Source: Streptomyces catenulae | GTDB taxonomy: Bacteria > Actinomycetota > Actinomycetes > Streptomycetales > Streptomycetaceae | Assembly: GCF_000718015.1 (NCBI RefSeq) | Contig: NZ_JODY01000002.1 | Span: forward strand, 186,001 to 250,000 | Direction of reading: 5' to 3' | DNA length: 64,000 nt | Shown: one piece after another, positions 59,017 to 64,000 of the stretch | How positions within the stretch are numbered: the first letter of the stretch is position 1 | How the letters are laid out: the number at the start of each line of letters is the position of its first letter | Translations under genes and position numbers: made by a program | Notes under the pieces: generated by a model | Told to the model about the DNA's origin: nothing | What the model saw: only the letters and a program-made list of their open reading frames with translations | The model's database searches: none

Positions 59017-60600
59017 GTGGGGCGCATGTGTATGGACAGCGGGTCGCCGCCCACGTGGAGCATCGGGGCCGTGGCGCGGCGGATCGGGTTGCCGGTGAAA
59101 GTGGTCAGGCACTGGTCGGATGTGGGCGTCGTGGCACCGGTCAGCCGGACCGTCGGCGGCTACCGCCGCTACGACACCGCAGGCGTGGCCCGGCTGCAAC
59201 TGGCCCGCACTCTGCGGGACCTGGGGATGGGGCTCGGTGAGATCCGGGCCGCCCTGGACCGCGAGGACGGGCTCACGGAGGTGGCGGCTGCACATGCCGA
59301 GGCTCTGGAGAAGCAGATCCGTCGACTCCGGACCCACCAGGCCGTTCTGCGCACCGTCACACGCCGCACCACCCGGGAGGGACTCGCTCTGATGACCCGC
59401 ACCGCCCACCTGTCCCCCGACGAACGCCGCAAGCTGGTCCACGACTTCCTCACCGACACGCTCGGCGATCTGGACGTGCCCCACTTCCGCGAAGGGCTCC
59501 TCGCGGCCGGATCCGATCTGCCGGAAGATCCCACGGATGAACAGATCGAAGCATGGCTGGAACTGGGCGAGTTGGTCGCCGACGGGGAACTGCGTCCCGC
59601 CATGCGGCGCCTCGCGGAGTACGCCGCCCGTCATGGGCAGGAAGCGCAGGACTCCGCCGCGGCGGAGGAGATGCGCGCACTCACCGGCACCTGGACCGCA
59701 CGCGTCCGCGAGGCGATACGGACCGGCACCGCAGCGGACTCCCCGGCCGCCGACCAGGTCGTCGCCGACATCATCGCCGCCTGGCTGCCCAGCCGCGCGA
59801 ACACCGCCCCCGCCCTGATCTCGGACGGCGCCGAGGCCCGCACGCTCCTGCACGAGCAACTCACCCGCGCCGCCGAGCCCTCCGTCGAGCGCTTCTGGCA
59901 ACTGCTGTGCATCCTCGGCGACCGCCCCGCGCCCCCTGGGATCGCCGCGGAAGGCCGATGGCTCACCGCCGCATTGCGTACCAACCCCGCACCCGGCGCG
60001 CGTAACACCCGGCTCGAAGCCCTCTACGCCGACGGCACCGACCCCTGGCCGGGCGGCGTCGTGAACGCCTTCACGCGCGTCCAGGACACCGTCGGCACCC
60101 TCGTGCGCGCAACGGCACCGGACCGGTTCGGCCTGCCGACCCCCTGCGGAGACTGGACCCTACGAGATCTGCTCGACCATCTGGTGTGGGAGAACCTCAT
60201 CTGGGGCGGCCTGGCGCAAGGCACGCCGCCCACCACCGGCCACGCCGAGGACCACCTCGGTACCGACCACATCGCCGCCTTCGACACCGCCGCCGCCCAG
60301 GCTCGCGCCGCCTTCCGCCAACCGGGCTTGCCGGACCGCTCCTTCGGCCCCGCCTCCGGCCGCCGTGTGGTCGAACAACTCCTCATCGAACTGCTCGTCC
60401 ACGGCTGGGACCTCGCCACCACCCTCGGCCACGACCGCAACCTGGAACCCGACATCGCCCGTGCCGCCCTGCCGGTCGTCCGGGAAATCTACGGCGACCT
60501 GCCCCGCACCGGCTCCTTCGCCCCGGCCCAGCCCACCCCCGAGCACGCCCCACCCCTCGACCACGTAGCCGCCTTCCTCGGCCGCCGCATCCCCCACTGA
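59017..60600 (+). CDS. MerR-type regulator fused to a maleylpyruvate-isomerase-like (DinB fold) domain
   Basis: A 527-residue fusion. Residues about 14-85 are a MerR winged helix (WSIGAVARRIGLPVKVVRHWSDVGVV, GGYRRYDTAGVARLQLARTLRDLGMGL) followed by a coiled coil. Residues about 110-335 are a helical region like those after MerR in actinobacterial regulators. Residues about 349-527 are a mycothiol-dependent maleylpyruvate isomerase/TIGR03086-type DinB domain (CGDWTLRDLLDHLVWE, ELLVHGWDLATTLG), with His and Asp residues that could bind metal. It may sense an electrophile or thiol adduct. GTG 59017 is used here; ATG 59026 or 59032 are alternatives. The palindromic operator lies just upstream. 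Confidence 0.75.
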   Translation: MGRMCMDSGSPPTWSIGAVARRIGLPVKVVRHWSDVGVVAPVSRTVGGYRRYDTAGVARLQLARTLRDLGMGLGEIRAALDREDGLTEVAAAHAEALEKQIRRLRTHQAVLRTVTRRTTREGLALMTRTAHLSPDERRKLVHDFLTDTLGDLDVPHFREGLLAAGSDLPEDPTDEQIEAWLELGELVADGELRPAMRRLAEYAARHGQEAQDSAAAEEMRALTGTWTARVREAIRTGTAADSPAADQVVADIIAAWLPSRANTAPALISDGAEARTLLHEQLTRAAEPSVERFWQLLCILGDRPAPPGIAAEGRWLTAALRTNPAPGARNTRLEALYADGTDPWPGGVVNAFTRVQDTVGTLVRATAPDRFGLPTPCGDWTLRDLLDHLVWENLIWGGLAQGTPPTTGHAEDHLGTDHIAAFDTAAAQARAAFRQPGLPDRSFGPASGRRVVEQLLIELLVHGWDLATTLGHDRNLEPDIARAALPVVREIYGDLPRTGSFAPAQPTPEHAPPLDHVAAFLGRRIPH

Positions 60601-60622
60601 CCAACACCCACACACGATGGGG

Positions 60623-61831
60623 TCAGTCGAACAGGGAGAGGTCGATGGATTCCGCGAGGGCGGCGTAGCCGGTGTCGTTGCCGTGGAGGTGGTCGCCCAT
60701 GTGCAGGGCGTCGTGGATACGGCTGGGGTCGGCGGGGTCGCGCCAGACGGCGTCGAAGTCGAGGACCGCGTCGAAGGCTCCGCTCGTGCGGATCCAGTCG
60801 TTGATCTGCTCGCGCGCCCTGTCGCCCTGGTGGGTGTACATGTCCGAGCCGCCGTAGGGGGCGATGGTCGCGGCGTAGATCTTCGCACCGTGGGCCGTGG
60901 CGCGGGCGGCGGCCTGGAGGTGGGCGGCGATGATGTCGTCCACGCTGACGGGCTCGCCGGGGAACATCGCGAGGAAGGCGGCGGTCTCCTCGTTGCGCGG
61001 GGCGAAGGAGAAGACGAGGTCGTTACCCACGGCGATCACCACATGCCCCAGGCCGGGAGTGGCGAGGATGTCGCGGTCGAAGCGCGCGAGGGCGGCGGTG
61101 CCGATGCCGTCGCGGAGCAGGCGGTTGCCACCGATGCCCTGGTTGACCACACAGCGGGTCCGGCTGCCGTGCGCGTGCAGGCGTTCGGCGAGCAGGTCGG
61201 TCCAGCGCCGGTCGGCACCGGGGGTGGATCCGATGCCGTCGACGCGGGAGTCGCCGAGCACGGCGATGGCCCGGGTAGGGGGGTCGGGCCGGACTTCCAC
61301 CGCGGTGATCAGGGCTTGCGCCGGAAGCGGAGCGGCTTCCGTGGTCGGCGAGGCGCACGCGGTCGCGTCGCCGGGTATGAGCCGGCCGAGCGTGTGGAAG
61401 GTGCCGTGGCACGTGGCGGTGTCCACCCGGCCGGGCAGATAGAGGCTGATGGCCAGCCGTGACAGCGCGGGGGCCGTCAGGTCGACGGGGTCGCTGAGGG
61501 CCGGTGCGCCCGCCGGTACGGTGACGGTCGACCGGCCGCCGAACGTGATCGCGCGACTGCTGCCGTCCCGGATCGCGCCGTCGGCGTCCGCGAGGGCGAC
61601 ACGGGCGGCGCCGACGGTCAGTGGCACGGTGCCGTACTCGTTGCTGATGCGGATGCGCACGTGGTGTCCGCCGCCGCTGATGCGGACGACTTGCCGCAGC
61701 GTCGCGTTCTCGAAGGGCTCGAGGAAACTGACGGAGTTGTCCGGGGCCTGCGGGGCCGCTCCCCAGGTGCGCACCCACGCGGTGGGGGCGGAATCGTCCG
61801 GGCTCGCGGGGGTGGTGCGGGTGCTGTTCAC
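60623..61831 (-). CDS. SGNH/GDSL-family hydrolase
   Basis: A 402-residue esterase-like protein. The N-terminal 190 residues form a beta-sandwich (WVRTWGAAPQAPDNSV, HHVRIRISNEYGTVPLTVGAARVAL). The SGNH domain has block I VLGDSRVDGIGS (nucleophile Ser), block III GND in VIAVGNDLVFS, and block V with the catalytic Asp/His in GDHLHGN. No signal peptide is visible. GTG 61831 is 7 nt from GAGGAG; ATG 61837 is too close to that site. It converges on the MerR fusion with a 22-bp gap. Confidence 0.82.
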   Translation of the reverse strand: MNSTRTTPASPDDSAPTAWVRTWGAAPQAPDNSVSFLEPFENATLRQVVRISGGGHHVRIRISNEYGTVPLTVGAARVALADADGAIRDGSSRAITFGGRSTVTVPAGAPALSDPVDLTAPALSRLAISLYLPGRVDTATCHGTFHTLGRLIPGDATACASPTTEAAPLPAQALITAVEVRPDPPTRAIAVLGDSRVDGIGSTPGADRRWTDLLAERLHAHGSRTRCVVNQGIGGNRLLRDGIGTAALARFDRDILATPGLGHVVIAVGNDLVFSFAPRNEETAAFLAMFPGEPVSVDDIIAAHLQAAARATAHGAKIYAATIAPYGGSDMYTHQGDRAREQINDWIRTSGAFDAVLDFDAVWRDPADPSRIHDALHMGDHLHGNDTGYAALAESIDLSLFD

Positions 61832-61913
61832 GATCATGCTCCTCGGGGTGCGGAGTTCAGGGCCGGTGCCGTGCGTCGGTGGTGTGCGTCGGTGGTGTGC
61901 GCCGGGTGCGGGG

Positions 61914-62696
61914 TCAACTCGCCGTGCCTGCCGTGCCGGACGGCGGTTCGGCGGAGGTGTGGCCGCGTCTCCAGATCGCTGCTCCGGCGCAGGCGAGGCC
62001 GATGAGGAACGGGTGGACCGCACCGCGTTCGATGAGGCCGATGATCCCGATGACGTGGTCGCCGGAAGTGATGATCATGGCGAGGTAGAGCAGCGTCGAG
62101 AGCAGACCGATCACGCCGACCGTGATCAACGCCCGGCCCGTGCGGGCGGAGACGCCGATGCGCCGCCGACGGCGTCCGAGGACGATGGCCAGCACGTTGC
62201 CGCCGGTGAACCCGGCGAAGGCGCCCATGCTGTGGTACTCACCGGTGCCGTCCTTGAGGGCCTCGCCCGATCCGGGATACAGCGCGAGCAGTACGCCGCC
62301 GACCGCCAGCAGCGCGGCGGGGACGAGCACCGCCCACCGGCGCCCGTGTGCCAGGTCCCGCAGAGCGGCCACCCCGGCCAGGACGGTGATCCCGAAGAGG
62401 AAGAACCCGGCGTTCATCACCCAGGCCAGCGGCGAGTACATGTACTGGCCGAACAGGGTCGACGGCCCGTGGACGCCCAGGTTGCTGATGAAGTTGTAGG
62501 TGTAGCTGTAGGCGGGACGGGTCCACGCGGCGGCGGAGATGAACTCCCCCAGCAGGAAAATCACCGGTCCGGCGATCAGCAGCGCTCCCGCCACACGGCG
62601 CTGAGGCCGGGGTCCGTCCGCGTGGCCGTTCTCCTGCTCGTTCGTCGGCGGCTTCGCGCGCCGCACGGTGGCACGCACGGTCGTGTCTTCGGTCAT
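61914..62696 (-). CDS. DUF998 family membrane protein
   Basis: A 260-residue protein with six hydrophobic segments after a polar N-terminus of about 35 residues. GPVIFLLGEFISAAAW, YSYTYNFISNLGVHGPSTLFGQYMYSPLAWVMNAGFFLFG and GSGEALKDGTGEYHSMGAFAGFTGGNVLAI are the DUF998 signature. The function is unknown. It is co-directional with the SGNH hydrolase gene and divergent from the TetR gene, a common layout for a TetR-controlled operon. Confidence 0.82.
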   Translation of the reverse strand: MTEDTTVRATVRRAKPPTNEQENGHADGPRPQRRVAGALLIAGPVIFLLGEFISAAAWTRPAYSYTYNFISNLGVHGPSTLFGQYMYSPLAWVMNAGFFLFGITVLAGVAALRDLAHGRRWAVLVPAALLAVGGVLLALYPGSGEALKDGTGEYHSMGAFAGFTGGNVLAIVLGRRRRRIGVSARTGRALITVGVIGLLSTLLYLAMIITSGDHVIGIIGLIERGAVHPFLIGLACAGAAIWRRGHTSAEPPSGTAGTAS

Positions 62697-62862
62697 CGGC
62701 GTCGTCTTTCTGGTGAAGGGCTGGGCGCGCGCTCGTACCGGCTGACGGCAACTCGTACCGACTGACGGCAGGCGGACGCTCCGCCTCGGGGATGACAGGC
62801 GGCGGCACAGCGGTCTGCCGTCGGAACGCCCACTGCCGAGCGATTAACTTCACTCGGACTCT

Positions 62863-62881
62863 AACTAACCCAAGTATAGTT
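62863..62881. promoter_or_regulatory. Possible TetR operator in the A/T-rich divergent region
   Basis: AACTA (62863-62867) and TAGTT (62877-62881) form a short inverted repeat inside a stretch much A/T-richer than its surroundings, between the DUF998 and TetR genes. The arms are short, so the call is tentative. Confidence 0.3.
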
Positions 62882-62922
62882 TTACAACCGGTGAAGATAG
62901 TGATCGAGGGTAGGGTGAGGGC

Positions 62923-63531
62923 ATGGTGGATTCAGTGCCCGTGGGGCGTCGTGAGCGCAAGAAAGCCGCTACGAGGGCGGCGATCCTGGATGCGGCGACG
63001 GCACTCTTCCTCGACCGCGGCTTCGATGACGTGACGGTGCGCGAGATCGCCGACAAGGCGGATGTGACACCCAAGACGGTCTTCACGCACTTCCCGCACA
63101 AGGAGGCGCTCGTCTTCAGTGACGAGGGCGAACGGCACGAGCGGCTCATCGCCGCGGTGCGGGACCGCACACCGGGGGCCTCGATCTCCGAAGCGCTGAA
63201 GGCGCATTACCTCGACGAGATCACCGCGCTGAAGACCGAGCCGCAGAGCCGGATCCTTGCGCTGATGAACCGCACACCCTCCCTGATCGACTACGCGGAG
63301 AAGATGTGGCTGCGTCACGAGGACGCGCTGATCGCCACGCTCACCGAGGAGTTCGGGCTCGACGAGCCGAGCGAGGAGATCCGCTTCTATGTACGTTTCG
63401 CGCTGCAGATCCAGCTCATCGCGGTGCGCGAGGAGGACCCGGAATCGTCCGTGACCGCCGGCTTCCGATTCCTCGACCAGGGCTGGGCGCACCACAACGA
63501 GGGCCGACACCAGGGCCCGTCGCGAAAGTGA
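62923..63531 (+). CDS. TetR-family transcriptional regulator
   Basis: A 202-residue repressor. The helix-turn-helix covers about residues 12-58 (RAAILDAATALFLDRGFDDVTVREIADKADVTPKTVFTHFPHKEALVF). The C-terminal helical ligand domain has no recognised ligand. ATG 62923 follows AGGGTGAGGG. Its divergent position suggests it represses itself and the DUF998-SGNH operon. Confidence 0.88.
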   Translation: MVDSVPVGRRERKKAATRAAILDAATALFLDRGFDDVTVREIADKADVTPKTVFTHFPHKEALVFSDEGERHERLIAAVRDRTPGASISEALKAHYLDEITALKTEPQSRILALMNRTPSLIDYAEKMWLRHEDALIATLTEEFGLDEPSEEIRFYVRFALQIQLIAVREEDPESSVTAGFRFLDQGWAHHNEGRHQGPSRK

Positions 63532-63599
63532 CACCGTCAGCCGCCGTTGAGGACGAGGTACCGGTGGGCCTTACGATCCCGCGTCTGCGCAGCTAAGAG

Positions 63600-64000
63600 T
63601 CACCTGCCCGCCCACCTGCATACCGGTCGAGGCCGGATCAACTTGCGGAGTCGGGAGCGGTACTCGCCCGGGGCCATGCCTCGGGTACGTCTGAAGGCAC
63701 GCCTGAAAGCGTGCGGAGAGCCGTATCCGACCGCGCCGAAGACCGACTCGCCCGGTCGTCGGTATCGCGGAGCCGGACGGACGCCAGGTCGATGCGCCAC
63801 TGCGTCACATACGCGCCCGGCGTCTGTCCGAGGGCGGACCGAACGCCTGGACAGCGTCGCCCGGGAGACGCTCGTCGCGGCGGCCAGGGTCTCCGTGGTC
63901 CATGGGTCCATGGGTGTTCCGGTCGGGCGTGGACACATACCAGGGCGTCGCGCACGACCGGATCACGCATCGCTCCCAGCCATGAGCCGGACCGCTCCTG
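63600..64000 (-). pseudogene. AraC-family regulator, C-terminal part, multiply frameshifted
   Basis: The minus strand encodes recognisable pieces of an AraC regulator in alternating frames. From the right edge: a cupin-side linker (WLGAMRDPVVRDALVCVHARPEHP), then in a second frame TLAAATSVSRATLSRR (first helix-turn-helix), back to the first frame for SALGQTPGAYVTQWRIDLASVRLRDTDD, then the second frame again for SVFGAVGYGSPHAFRRAFRRTRGMAPGEYRSR (second helix-turn-helix). At least three frame changes are needed, so it is a decayed gene or low-quality sequence near a contig end. It continues past the window. Confidence 0.7.

Overview
The window is high-GC DNA (about 70% or more by eye). It has GTG/TTG starts, tightly overlapping genes, a TAT-type signal, a gas vesicle operon, WXG100/EspC-type secretion substrates and a contractile injection locus of the actinobacterial kind. 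This fits Streptomyces or a close relative; the species cannot be named from sequence alone.

Layout. 1-167: 5' end of a minus-strand P-loop ATPase. 594-2574: a small type VII secretion substrate cluster (EspC-like protein, WXG-type partner, membrane-anchored protein). 2602-3687: a lone RutA-like flavin monooxygenase. 3765-5920: OmpR-type two-component system with 11-bp-spaced direct repeats upstream. 6211-7817: DUF2231 membrane protein, a CsoR-fold repressor lacking the copper-ligand histidine (CstR-like) with a perfect operator, and a DUF302 protein. 8034-15005: a probable polyhydroxybutyrate/3-hydroxybutyrate utilisation locus: secreted depolymerase-type esterase, GAF-PucR regulator, MHS-type transporter, 3-hydroxybutyrate dehydrogenase, and a divergent hydrolase gene broken by a one-base frameshift. 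15191-17026: TAT-exported FAD amine-oxidase-like protein.

17438-48492 is the centrepiece: about 31 kb of co-directional, mostly overlapping genes for an extracellular-type contractile injection system (eCIS). In order: sheath, tube, an assembly protein, a disordered proline-rich protein, DUF4255 cap protein, AAA+ ATPase, a small protein, a 2,223-residue DUF4157 (eCIS core) protein with a toxin-like C-terminus, a translationally coupled cysteine-rich protein (candidate immunity or adaptor), tube-baseplate and LysM-like proteins, a hub and spike split over two genes, a PAAR-like tip, gp25-like wedge, two giant baseplate wedge proteins, a tail-I/beta-helix protein, a DUF6519 protein and a peptidoglycan amidase. 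The giant core protein's C-terminal module is visibly more A/T-rich than the rest and holds a TTA codon. In Streptomyces TTA is read by the developmental tRNA gene bldA, so effector production could be tied to development.

About 1 kb downstream is a complete gas vesicle cluster (49527-54987): gvpO, gvpA, gvpF, gvpG, gvpJ, gvpL, gvpS, gvpK, plus a histone-H1-tailed membrane protein and an SRPBCC protein. The rest is an operon of an MTQ2-like methyltransferase, a CDGSH iron-sulfur protein and a haem-oxygenase-fold iron enzyme (56965 down to 55052), a DUF4232 lipoprotein, an aspartate/glutamate racemase, a MerR-maleylpyruvate-isomerase fusion with a perfect palindromic operator, an SGNH hydrolase, a DUF998 membrane protein, a TetR regulator, and at the right edge an AraC-family pseudogene with several frameshifts. 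I saw no tRNA, rRNA, CRISPR array or insertion sequence.
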